Of a DNA stretch of 43,062 bases, positions 36,300-43,062 are shown in pieces. The stretch comes from Elusimicrobiota bacterium. Its GTDB lineage: Bacteria; Elusimicrobiota; Elusimicrobia; JACQPE01. The stretch's first letter is position 1, and each line of letters begins with the position of its first letter. The position numbers and the translations under genes are program-made. The DNA lies in contig JACQJO010000053.1 in the NCBI GenBank assembly GCA_016205025.1, forward strand, positions 1 through 43,062, read 5' to 3'. The notes under the pieces were generated by a model, which was not told the DNA's origin, searched no databases, and was given only the letters and a program-made list of their open reading frames with translations.

Positions 36300-37664
36300 T
36301 CAAAAATCATTCGTTTTGCGGATCTCTTCCTCAAGCTTGTTGATAAATTGAGACAGATACGGATCGGTCCGCGCCAGGCCGCTGATTTTGCTCACCGCAT
36401 GGACAACGGTGGAGTGATCTTTGCCCCCAAAGGCCCGGCCGATCTCCTCTAAAGATTTTCCGGTCAGGGTTCTGGATAAATAAATGGCGACCTGCCGGGG
36501 CAAAACCTTGCTGGCTGACCGGCCCTTGTCTTTTAAATCGGCGGCGTCGACGTGGTAATGTTTGGCAACCACCTCTTGAATCTTGGCGATCGACGGGGAA
36601 AGCGCGTGGGATTCGGGAATTTCTTCTTTGAGCTGTTTTAGGATTTGATCAACCACGTCAAAACTAGCCGGACTGCCGGTTAAACAGCAATAGGCGATAA
36701 GACTGTTTAAGCTTCCTTCGAGAACGCGAATATTGGAGCGCACGCTTTGAGCCAACCGTTGTAAAACCTCATCAGCCAAAGCAACCCCTTCAAATTCACA
36801 TTTTTTCCTTAAAATGGCCAGCCGTGTTTCAAAATCCGGCGGTTTGACATCGGCTACAACCCCCCATTCAAACCTGGAAACCAGCCGGGTCTCCAAGGGC
36901 TGGAGATCTTTTGGGGCTCGGTCGCTGGTTAAAACAATTTGACGGTTAAGATCAAATAGGGAGTTGAATGTATGAAAAAATTCTTGTTCGGAATGTTCTT
37001 TACCTATCAAAAACTGAACGTCGTCAATTAAAAGGCAGCCCACTTTGCGGTAGCGCTCGCGGTAATTGTCCATATCCTTGTTTTTTAAGGCGTTGAGGTA
37101 TTCATTAACGAGGCTTTCGGCGTTGACGTACGCGACGGTTAATTGAGGGTTATTTTTGAGCGTGGAGTGACCAATGGCGTGCAGTAGATGAGTTTTTCCG
37201 AGGCCGGAGTTGCCGTAAATAAACAACGGGTTAAACTGCTTTCCGGGATTCTCCGACACCGCCAAGCAGGAGGCATAGGCGAACCTATTGGTGGGACCCA
37301 CGACGAAACGATCAAAAATGTATTTGGGATTAAAACAGGCCGCTTGGCCCGGCCGGACGGTGGCCGTGAAGCCCGTTTCCGGGCGCAAATGCCAAGAGCC
37401 GGCGGCCCCTTTTGGGGACGCCAATTCGCTCCAAATAAAGTCGAGCTCCATGACCCCGGTTTCTTCCGGACGCAAAAAAGAAAGCACGCGCTTTTTGACA
37501 TTTTTTTCGAGCCAATCCGCGTGAAAGCGGTTCGGGACCTCCACCGTAAAAAGCCCGTTTTCCAAAGACCTCGGTTTTAACGGAGAGATCCAGAGCTCGT
37601 AATCAGACGGGGGAAGGGAAGTTTTTAAATAATCCTGCGTTTTTTTCCAAACCTCGGAAACCAT
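36300..37664 (-). CDS. dnaA: Chromosomal replication initiator DnaA
   Basis: DnaA binds origin boxes and opens DNA in its ATP form. The 454-residue protein has domain I (VWKKTQDYLKTSLPPSDYEL, WISPLKP), a linker, and an AAA+ domain with Walker A GNSGLGKTH (Lys157) and Walker B LLIDDVQFL (Asp214, Asp215). Sensor motifs follow. The C-terminal domain ends in the DnaA signature GKDHSTVVHAV. The ATG at 37664 follows AGAGGG at good spacing, and a near-consensus promoter lies just upstream. Confidence 0.97.
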   Translation of the reverse strand: MVSEVWKKTQDYLKTSLPPSDYELWISPLKPRSLENGLFTVEVPNRFHADWLEKNVKKRVLSFLRPEETGVMELDFIWSELASPKGAAGSWHLRPETGFTATVRPGQAACFNPKYIFDRFVVGPTNRFAYASCLAVSENPGKQFNPLFIYGNSGLGKTHLLHAIGHSTLKNNPQLTVAYVNAESLVNEYLNALKNKDMDNYRERYRKVGCLLIDDVQFLIGKEHSEQEFFHTFNSLFDLNRQIVLTSDRAPKDLQPLETRLVSRFEWGVVADVKPPDFETRLAILRKKCEFEGVALADEVLQRLAQSVRSNIRVLEGSLNSLIAYCCLTGSPASFDVVDQILKQLKEEIPESHALSPSIAKIQEVVAKHYHVDAADLKDKGRSASKVLPRQVAIYLSRTLTGKSLEEIGRAFGGKDHSTVVHAVSKISGLARTDPYLSQFINKLEEEIRKTNDF

Positions 37665-37696
37665 CGTACCCTCTGCTTGTAAAAGGAAAGTAACCT

Positions 37697-37725
37697 ATTT
37701 TAATTGAGCGTGGAAAGAAAGTCAA
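37697..37725 (-). promoter_or_regulatory. Promoter of dnaA and the replication operon
   Basis: On the minus strand TTGACT (37720-37725) and TAAAAT (37697-37702) are exactly 17 bases apart. Transcription would start near 37690, about 26 bases before the dnaA ATG. The promoter begins three bases after the stop codon of the thioredoxin/TPR gene. Confidence 0.65.
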
Positions 37726-37728
37726 ATT

Positions 37729-39018
37729 TCACAGCTCTTTTTCCAACGACAAAAGCGCGTCCGCGTCTTCCGGAAACTGTTTTTTATTTTCTCGCGCCGT
37801 TCTTTTAAGGAGATCTGCGGCCTCCTTTTTCAAGCCAAGCATGGCTAGGGCTTTGGCTTGAACCCGCGCCACGGCCAAACAATTGGCGCCATAACATAAT
37901 TCGCGGGCTTTTTTGGCCAGTTCAAGAGCCCGCGCCGGCTCCTGATGTTCTTGCAGGTATCTGGCGAACCGGTGATAGTAAACGTACTCTGCCGGGTATT
38001 GCTTGATAAGCTGGGGGTAGAGCTCGCGAACGCGCGGGTCGTCCTTGGCAAGCTCCAGAAAAAATCGAAGATCATCGTCCCTGTTTCGATCCAAACCAAC
38101 GCGGGGCGCGTCTTCCCGCAGGGTTTTGATGGTTCTTAAGACAAGGCGGTTTTGTTCGGCGGTTAACCCCAGGTCTTGGTAAAGATTGAGCAGCGCCTGT
38201 ATGGAGGAACGAAAATCGGCGCAACGAAGTTCTTTGCCGATAAACACCTTTTTTTCGATAAGCCGTTCAAGCGCAGGACGCGCTTTTTGCCAAAGGGCAA
38301 GACGTTCCCGGAGGGCCAGATCAAGCAACGCCTTGCGGGCGCCGTCAAGGTCGTAAGCCAGTTCACAGCCGGCTTCTTTTTCAAGAATCAACCGGAAGGC
38401 TTGGGAGATTTCATTGGATCGCCGGTTTTGAATCGCTTTTTTTAGTTCAAGCCGGGCCGTTAGCGCCTGCCAGTTCGCCAGGTTGTTTAAAAGCGCGATT
38501 TTTTCTTGGGGCAGTCGTGAAACGAAAGCAGAAGCGCCGGCCAAATCGTTGGTTTGCAGGTAGTTCTGCAGAAGATCAGCCTCCTGTGTTAATAAAACGC
38601 TTCGCGTCGCCGCAAGCAGGCGCTTTAGTCTTTCCAAAAATTCTTTTTCAGGGCGCTCTCCCACCAGGCGCCCCAACTCGCGGCCCGCGTGGTCCAAAAT
38701 CAGATAGGTGGGCAGATAGGAAATCCCGTATTTTTTCTTAAGCCCCCGGCCTTCTTTTTTATCCACGTCTTCTTTCACGAGGACCAGCCCGGCCGCCGCT
38801 TCGCGGAAAGAGGCTTTATCCAGCACGCGTTGGTGCATGTAATAGCAGGAATAACACCAGGAGGCGGACAGATCAAGAAAAATCAGGCGTCCGTCGGATC
38901 GCGCTTGAGCCAGGGCGCGTTTGAAACCGGTTTCCCAGGCGGTGTTTTCGGTGAAAGCAGGACTGGCAAGAAAAAGAGCGGCAAGGAGAGCGGTTTTGGC
39001 CGGCAACGCCTTTTTCAT
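37729..39018 (-). CDS. Exported thioredoxin-fold protein with TPR-like C-terminal region
   Basis: The 429-residue protein has a signal peptide (TALLAALFLASPAFTENT), then a thioredoxin domain with WCYSC (Cys55, Cys58) in DLSASWCYSC and the cis-proline segment YGISYLPTYLILD. It resembles the DsbD-gamma/thioredoxin_7 type. From about residue 150 the protein is all helical with degenerate TPR-like repeats (HHEL-type pairs such as PARALELAKKARELCYGANC). A periplasmic thiol-disulfide reductase with a protein-docking arm is likely. It ends next to the dnaA promoter and its start is only 18 bases from that of the divergent HEAT-repeat gene. Confidence 0.85.
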   Translation of the reverse strand: MKKALPAKTALLAALFLASPAFTENTAWETGFKRALAQARSDGRLIFLDLSASWCYSCYYMHQRVLDKASFREAAAGLVLVKEDVDKKEGRGLKKKYGISYLPTYLILDHAGRELGRLVGERPEKEFLERLKRLLAATRSVLLTQEADLLQNYLQTNDLAGASAFVSRLPQEKIALLNNLANWQALTARLELKKAIQNRRSNEISQAFRLILEKEAGCELAYDLDGARKALLDLALRERLALWQKARPALERLIEKKVFIGKELRCADFRSSIQALLNLYQDLGLTAEQNRLVLRTIKTLREDAPRVGLDRNRDDDLRFFLELAKDDPRVRELYPQLIKQYPAEYVYYHRFARYLQEHQEPARALELAKKARELCYGANCLAVARVQAKALAMLGLKKEAADLLKRTARENKKQFPEDADALLSLEKEL

Positions 39019-39036
39019 CTTAGTATTATAGTCTTG

Positions 39037-39993
39037 GTGAACAGTCCTTTAACCACGGTTGTCTTAGCGGGCGCAGGGGTTTGTTTTTTGATGAAAACCC
39101 AAGCGGCGGCCATGGCGGCCGTGCCCAAGCTTTTTAAAATTCAAAACTCCGGCGTTTATCTATCAGGCCCAGGCGGCTTTAATTACCCCGATATCCTTAA
39201 ATATCTCGACGATCAGGACCCCAGCATTCGCGTGGCCGCGGCTAAGGCGCTCAAGCCCTATGTTCATTATTCCGAGGTCAGGCATAAGTTGATGGCCCTG
39301 GCGGAAAACCGAGCCGAACTCTATAGTACCCGGGCCCAGGCCATTAAAACATTGTCATTGGCCCTGGAGTTCGACGGCTCGCGTTTCGGCTCCGGCAAGG
39401 TTAGGGAACGGATTTTTAAAATGAGTTTTTCCAACAACGCTCCCGAAGACATCAATATCCGAGCCCTGGCTGCCAAGGCCCTTTTTGATCTAAAAGATCA
39501 AAAAACATGGGAGGAGATAATCGCGGCCGCAAAATCTCCGGACTATCCTCTGGAGGTTCGCAAGGCGGCCACTTGGGCGCTTTTCGGCGCTTTTGGAGGC
39601 CCGGCGCACAACATGGCCCGGCAGGCTCTCCTTGATCTGGCCGCGGATAAGGATTACCCGGTTTTTTTAAGAATGGAGGCGCTTAAAAGCCTTTTTAGCT
39701 GGATGGTTTTTTTTGATGTTTATCCTAAAGTCGTAAAGCTGGCCGGCGATCATTCCGAGGACGACCGGTTGCGTTTAATCGCTTTTTTGGCGCTGCGTCC
39801 GGTCAGCCATTTTGACGATGTTCATCGTTTTTTGGTTCAAACCGCCGATACCGACAGCGACGATCCGGATCAATTGTTTTTTCGCTGGGCCGCGATCACG
39901 GCTTTAAATCCGCACCTGGATTTGGAAACAGCCAGGTTTTTTCATCTACGAGCTTACGGCGCGACGGCCATTGATCCGCTGGAACCTGAATAA
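39037..39993 (+). CDS. Exported HEAT-repeat protein
   Basis: The frame is open far upstream through the divergent gene, but a GTG at 39037 gives a signal-like start (NSPLTTVVLAGAGVCFLMKT, then QAAAMAAVPK) and lies just outside that gene, so I take it as the start (318 residues). The mature protein consists of HEAT-type helical repeats (DPSIRVAAAKALKPYV, DINIRALAAKALFDLKD, PLEVRKAATWALFGAFGG, DYPVFLRMEALKSLFSWM, DDRLRLIAFLALRPVSH). Such solenoids usually bind proteins. No partner is evident, though divergence from the TPR-thioredoxin gene suggests both act in the envelope. Confidence 0.75.
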   Translation: MNSPLTTVVLAGAGVCFLMKTQAAAMAAVPKLFKIQNSGVYLSGPGGFNYPDILKYLDDQDPSIRVAAAKALKPYVHYSEVRHKLMALAENRAELYSTRAQAIKTLSLALEFDGSRFGSGKVRERIFKMSFSNNAPEDINIRALAAKALFDLKDQKTWEEIIAAAKSPDYPLEVRKAATWALFGAFGGPAHNMARQALLDLAADKDYPVFLRMEALKSLFSWMVFFDVYPKVVKLAGDHSEDDRLRLIAFLALRPVSHFDDVHRFLVQTADTDSDDPDQLFFRWAAITALNPHLDLETARFFHLRAYGATAIDPLEPE

Positions 39994-40031
39994 AAAAGAA
40001 TCAAGACGCGGCATATATCCCAACGACGATC

Positions 40032-40847
40032 CTATATATTGTGCTTCGGGCGGCCCTTCCAAGTATCCATGGCCGAATGAAGCCCCAAAAGGTCGCCTAG
40101 CCGGTCGGTTGTTTCGATTCCGCCTAAACCCTTAATCGTCGGTATAAGCTTCACCATAAATGGTTCGCGCACGTAAAGACGGTTTTTTAGGACAGCCTGA
40201 AAAATTTTTTCAGCCAGATCTCCTGGATTAAGCCAGGGCGTCAAAGTCGGGGGTCGGACGCCGTCAAAGAGGCCTGTTTTAATGAAGCTGGGACATGCGA
40301 TGGTTATTCCGATTTTTTGTTTTCCGCGGCGTTTGAGCTCCAGTCGCAACGATTCCGCAAATCCTATCAAGGCGTGCTTGGAAGCCGCATAAACCGACAT
40401 CCCCGGCACGCCGAGCAGGCCGGCGGCCGAAGCCGTCATCACGATGTGGCCGGAATTTTTTTCCATCATTTCGGGCAGGAACGTTTTAGTGCACCAAAGA
40501 GCGGCCAAAAAATTAACCTCAACGGTCCGGATGATCTGCTCCTCGGACAAAGAAAGAAAATCGCCCCCGTAAACAATCCCGGCGTTGTTGTTTAAGATGT
40601 CGATAAACCCGACCTCTCTTTTGATCATCTGTGCCACGGCCGACACCTCGTGCCTGTCGGTGATATCAACGGGATAAGCGCGAATATTTCCCAGAGCGGA
40701 GAGCTCTTGATGCGCGGCCGCAAGCGCGCCGGCGTTAATGTCCCACAGGACGACCTTGGCCCCCTGTTTTAAGAAGCATTCAGCCAGCGCTTTGCCCAGG
40801 CCTCCGGCGCCGCCGGTTATCAGGGCTGTTTTGCCGCGAACATTCAT
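40032..40847 (-). CDS. Short-chain dehydrogenase/reductase
   Basis: The 271-residue classical SDR has the cofactor loop TGGAGGLG (residues 11-18), the Asp after the second strand (LWDINAG) that favours NAD, DITD, NNNAG, catalytic Ser140, Tyr153 (SVYAASK) and Lys157. The C-terminal segment (IACPSFIKTGLFDG) fits family members acting on lipophilic or bulky substrates, but the substrate cannot be given. The rhodanese gene ends six bases upstream on the same strand, so the two are probably co-transcribed. Confidence 0.9.
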   Translation of the reverse strand: MNVRGKTALITGGAGGLGKALAECFLKQGAKVVLWDINAGALAAAHQELSALGNIRAYPVDITDRHEVSAVAQMIKREVGFIDILNNNAGIVYGGDFLSLSEEQIIRTVEVNFLAALWCTKTFLPEMMEKNSGHIVMTASAAGLLGVPGMSVYAASKHALIGFAESLRLELKRRGKQKIGITIACPSFIKTGLFDGVRPPTLTPWLNPGDLAEKIFQAVLKNRLYVREPFMVKLIPTIKGLGGIETTDRLGDLLGLHSAMDTWKGRPKHNI

Positions 40848-40853
40848 TGTTGG

Positions 40854-41354
40854 CTAGGCGGCTTTATTCCAGGGTAGTTTGGAGAAGCCCCAAGCCATGG
40901 CGCAGCGGCCGCTGGCTCCGGCGAAAACAAGGCCCGCTCCGACCAGCGCGGCGAGCCACCACAGCCCGGCCATAGAACCGATTAAAACCAGACTTCCCGC
41001 AGTAATTTGAACTTGACGCATAATGGGGATCACTCCGCCGCCCCGCTGCACGGCGTAACCCGCTCTTTTCCAGGCTTCGAGACCGCCCTCCACGTTGCAG
41101 GCGTGAAAGCCTTGATCGGACAACGTTTTGGCCGCCCGGACCGAGCTGATGCCCGCCTGGCAGAGCACGTAAAGGGTTTTATTTTTTGGCAGGGATTGCG
41201 CCGCGGCCGCCAACCGGCTTAACGGCCAATTGGTTGTTCCTTCAATATGTTCATACCGGTATTCCGCCGGCTCGCGAACATCCAACACTAGGTTCGCCGG
41301 ATCTCTTATGAGGGTCTTAAGAGCTTGAGCTTGAATCTGTCCACCTTGCGCCAT
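40854..41354 (-). CDS. Membrane rhodanese (YgaP-like: rhodanese plus DUF2892)
   Basis: The 166-residue protein starts with a rhodanese domain (LVLDVREPAEY with Asp25 and Arg27, and the active-site loop VLCQAGISSVRA with Cys65), which transfers sulfane sulfur. Two membrane segments follow (ITAGSLVLIGSMAGLWWLAA, LVGAGLVFAGAS), with GRCAMAWGFSKLPWN at the end, matching DUF2892. This layout equals the inner-membrane rhodanese YgaP. The ATG at 41354 follows AAAGGAGG at good spacing; the longer frame upstream crosses the divergent uridine kinase gene and is not used. Confidence 0.9.
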   Translation of the reverse strand: MAQGGQIQAQALKTLIRDPANLVLDVREPAEYRYEHIEGTTNWPLSRLAAAAQSLPKNKTLYVLCQAGISSVRAAKTLSDQGFHACNVEGGLEAWKRAGYAVQRGGGVIPIMRQVQITAGSLVLIGSMAGLWWLAALVGAGLVFAGASGRCAMAWGFSKLPWNKAA

Positions 41355-41400
41355 GGCCGCCTCCTTTGATTTCAAGAATAGATTATTATAGATACATCGT

Positions 41401-42045
41401 ATGAAACAAAGTCGGCGCAACCGGACGTGTTTCGTGGGTATTGCGGGAGGTTCGGGCTCCGGAAAAACGACGTTTGCGCGGCGCATTATTGAGGGCTGTA
41501 AAAAAATTGGCATCAACGGCCAGATTTTTTCATTGGACAGTTATTACAAGCCTCTCGACAATCTTAGCCTCGTAGAGCGCCGGAAGTACAACTTTGATCA
41601 CCCCGAGGCCATTGATCTGGGTTTAATTAAGACGCAGCTGAAAGCTCTGGGTTCCGGGCGGAACATTCGCCAGCCGGTTTATGACTTTAAAATTCACACC
41701 CGCAAAAAACGAACCGTTTTGCGCCGGCCCGCACCACTAATCGTCGTGGAAGGCCTTTACGCGCTTTATTTTCCGGAACTGCTTTCTCTCTACGATCACA
41801 AATTTTTTCTTTCAACCGGCATCGCCACCGCGGTGTTGCGCCGCATCGAGCGCGACATCCGGGAACGCGGCCGCGACGTCCAGGGGGCCAAACGACAGAT
41901 TCTAACCACGGTTCTTCCGATGTATGAAACTTACGCCAAGCCCACCCAAAAGAACGCCCATTTTTCCATCAACTGGGACGGCCAAGAGGTTCCGGAAAAG
42001 GCCACCGAAGGCATCGTGCGCATGCTGCGCGATTTTTTTCGATAA
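41401..42045 (+). CDS. udk: Uridine kinase
   Basis: Udk phosphorylates uridine and cytidine in pyrimidine salvage. The 214-residue P-loop protein has GIAGGSGSGKTTFARRI with Lys22, the substrate segment FSLDSYYKPL, YNFDHPEAIDL, QPVYDFKIHTRK and the family phrase PLIVVEGLYALY. The lid region RRIERDIRERGRDVQGAKRQ matches uridine kinases rather than phosphoribulokinases. It is divergent from the rhodanese gene with 46 bases between starts, and no clear ribosome-binding site is seen. Confidence 0.93.
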   Translation: MKQSRRNRTCFVGIAGGSGSGKTTFARRIIEGCKKIGINGQIFSLDSYYKPLDNLSLVERRKYNFDHPEAIDLGLIKTQLKALGSGRNIRQPVYDFKIHTRKKRTVLRRPAPLIVVEGLYALYFPELLSLYDHKFFLSTGIATAVLRRIERDIRERGRDVQGAKRQILTTVLPMYETYAKPTQKNAHFSINWDGQEVPEKATEGIVRMLRDFFR

Positions 42046-42069
42046 AAAGCGCCAGCCTGCTCTTGTTTT

Positions 42070-42486
42070 TTGAAATGTTGGTTTCTCCCCGAGTCCAACG
42101 CTGATCAAAACCTGATTACCCTCTCGGATGAGTTTGGCTTCGGAGCAATCTTAACTTACCGTGGTCCCAAGCGCCTGCTTAACGAGGAAAGCTATCTGGT
42201 CTATAAGAGCAGCCGCGAACCACAACCCAAGCCGCCCAAGATCCAAGAGCTTTTAAAACTGGCCATAAACCTGCGGCAACGCTTCCGACAAGAACCCGGA
42301 CTCTCCCGCCGCGCCGCTAGTCTGGAGCTCGGCCTGTCCCATGCCCGGATTTCCCAAATCATGAACCTTCTGAGGCTGAATCAGCAAGCTCAGCGCCGAA
42401 TATTAAAACTGCCGCCATGCGTTGGCCGTTTACCGGCAACAGAGCGTCAGCTAAGACCACGACTGCTATCCGGCAGGCCATCATAA
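42070..42486 (+). CDS. Recombinase-associated ParB-like HTH protein
   Basis: The 138-residue frame contains a helix-turn-helix (GLSRRAASLELGLSHARISQ, then IMNLLRLNQQAQRRIL) and ends with ERQLRPRLL, matching the small HTH proteins encoded beside serine recombinases of mobile elements. The start is uncertain: a TTG at 42070, 24 bases after udk, or a later start. No recombinase gene is visible in the window. The same protein type is represented by a remnant at 3319-3405. It converges on and overlaps the ORF6N gene by 40 bases. Confidence 0.6.
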   Translation: MKCWFLPESNADQNLITLSDEFGFGAILTYRGPKRLLNEESYLVYKSSREPQPKPPKIQELLKLAINLRQRFRQEPGLSRRAASLELGLSHARISQIMNLLRLNQQAQRRILKLPPCVGRLPATERQLRPRLLSGRPS

Positions 42487-42878
42487 CCCCCAAGCTCAAC
42501 AAATCGGCGTCTATTGACGATCCGGTACCGGATGATGTTAATGCTGGTTTGAGCGGCCTTTTTGCTGTTTAAAACCGAGGAAAGCATGGCAATGCCAGTC
42601 ATGGTAAAAGCATATATGGGAGTAGGTCGCTTGACGCCGGTTTTTGGCAGTTCTTGGGCATCTTGCTTTGAGAGTCTAAAAATAAACTCCTTAGCAAAAC
42701 GGTCGATATTTTTTGAAACGGCTGCTCTTAATGTTCGCGGCTGTACTTGATAAAACTTCGCTGCATCCGTATCAAGTAAAACCCAGTGACTGCGTACGAG
42801 CAGCGCCCTTTGCTCGATACTTTCTAAGGGGTCAGGTATTTTCCCAAATTTTCGACACGCAGATCGTTTCGATGCCAT
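42447..42878 (-). CDS. ORF6N-domain protein (KilA-N-type, phage/mobile-associated)
   Basis: ORF6N domains bind DNA and are common in phages and mobile islands. The 143-residue protein reads ESIEQRALLVRSHWVLLDTD, AAKFYQVQPRTLRAAVSKNI, FAKEFIFRLSKQDAQEL and YAFTMTGIAMLSSVLNSKKA, the family pattern. The usual C-terminal 'VNIQIIRxFxxLR' segment is replaced by INIIRYRIVNRRRF and the protein ends soon after, so the effector part found in longer relatives is absent. The ATG directly abuts the stop codon of the partial gene upstream, implying one transcript. Confidence 0.75.
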   Translation of the reverse strand: MASKRSACRKFGKIPDPLESIEQRALLVRSHWVLLDTDAAKFYQVQPRTLRAAVSKNIDRFAKEFIFRLSKQDAQELPKTGVKRPTPIYAFTMTGIAMLSSVLNSKKAAQTSINIIRYRIVNRRRFVELGGYDGLPDSSRGLS

Positions 42879-43062
42879 TTAAACCCACTCCAAAGGTTTC
42901 TTGATTAACTCGCCGCCGCCTAAATCAATGGTTTCGGGAAGTTGGCAGTTTTGGAGGTGTTTTTCCTTAATCTTGCTATAAAAATCGGCGTTATTTTTTA
43001 TATCTTCCGCACTACGTGCGATGGGAATCACCACGCCGATTTTTTTGGCCGGAAAAGAAGCC
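42879..43062 (-). CDS. Partial CDS, C-terminal part of an unknown protein
   Basis: The minus strand is open from the window edge to a TAA at 42879-42881, giving 60 residues (for example KKIGVVIPIARSAEDIKNNA near the start and LPETIDLGGGELIKKPLEWV at the end). The composition looks genuine and the stop abuts the ORF6N start. The N-terminus lies outside the window and the family is not recognised. Confidence 0.5.
   Translation of the reverse strand, partial: ASFPAKKIGVVIPIARSAEDIKNNADFYSKIKEKHLQNCQLPETIDLGGGELIKKPLEWV

Noticed and set aside
42070-42486. HTH protein at the right edge as a second chromosomal ParB
   Set aside because: It lacks the GERR and ENVQR nucleotide-binding motifs and the ParA-contact N-terminus; only the HTH resembles ParB.

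Overview
The window is a gene-dense stretch of a bacterial chromosome from a diderm organism. It encodes an LptD outer-membrane LPS translocon, a separate predicted beta-barrel protein and many proteins with Sec signal peptides. The mix of signature genes (chromosomal ParB, DnaA-DnaN-DciA-GyrB-GyrA without recF, serine-recombinase-associated HTH proteins) and the moderate GC content fit an uncultivated phylum such as Elusimicrobiota or Omnitrophota. This placement is a guess from gene style; no phylogenetic marker was computed.

Layout. (1) 1-2350: the tail of an unknown gene, parB, an exported protein overlapping parB, and a small excisionase-like HTH gene with its own promoter. (2) 2351-4113: a decayed mobile island. 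It holds MarR-like, REP-transposase-like and recombinase-HTH-like remnants, a strong hairpin terminator, a perfect 50-bp palindrome and a toxin-first HigBA pair. (3) 4182-9443 (+): a PanE-like reductase, an exported TldD-like metalloprotease, its paralogue lacking all three metal ligands, and folD. (4) 9427-15677 (-): asd, cystathionine beta-synthase, cystathionine gamma-synthase/lyase, rplM, rpsI, a class I aminotransferase and a small hypothetical, in one closely spaced run. (5) 15723-21893 (-): L-2-hydroxyglutarate oxidase, lptD and two membrane GGDEF proteins. (6) 21923-25108: a secreted gluzincin, two tRNA-Ser genes, a REP-like pair, a DUF6941-like gene, a beta-barrel gene and tmRNA. (7) 25286-26852: a type IV AbiE toxin-antitoxin operon with a near-consensus promoter. 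(8) 27107-29722: a lone type I-E-like CRISPR repeat, tRNA-Tyr, metF and a DegT-family aminotransferase. (9) 29727-37725 (-): the replication cluster dnaA-dnaN-dciA-gyrB-gyrA, with a candidate origin between dnaA and dnaN. (10) 37729-43062: an exported thioredoxin/TPR protein, a HEAT-repeat protein, an SDR, a membrane rhodanese, uridine kinase and an accessory right edge (recombinase-type HTH, ORF6N protein, partial gene).

How the genes fit together. Amino-acid and one-carbon metabolism is spread over regions 3, 4 and 8: asd and cbs/cgl for aspartate-family and sulfur amino acids, and folD with metF for folate one-carbon flow to methionine. Chromosome replication and segregation genes sit at both ends (parB left, dnaA cluster right), so this is probably the origin-proximal part of the chromosome.

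The most unusual signal is a pair of heptanucleotide-periodic elements at 5113-5219 and 13160-13250. Each has an AGT-type heptamer array on the left and the reverse-complement type on the right. Each runs from the stop codon of one gene across the junction and supplies the start codon and first residues of the next gene. A tmRNA with an atypical tag, a Leu at the GyrA Ser83 position, the 50-bp palindrome and the solitary CRISPR-like repeat are further points of interest.
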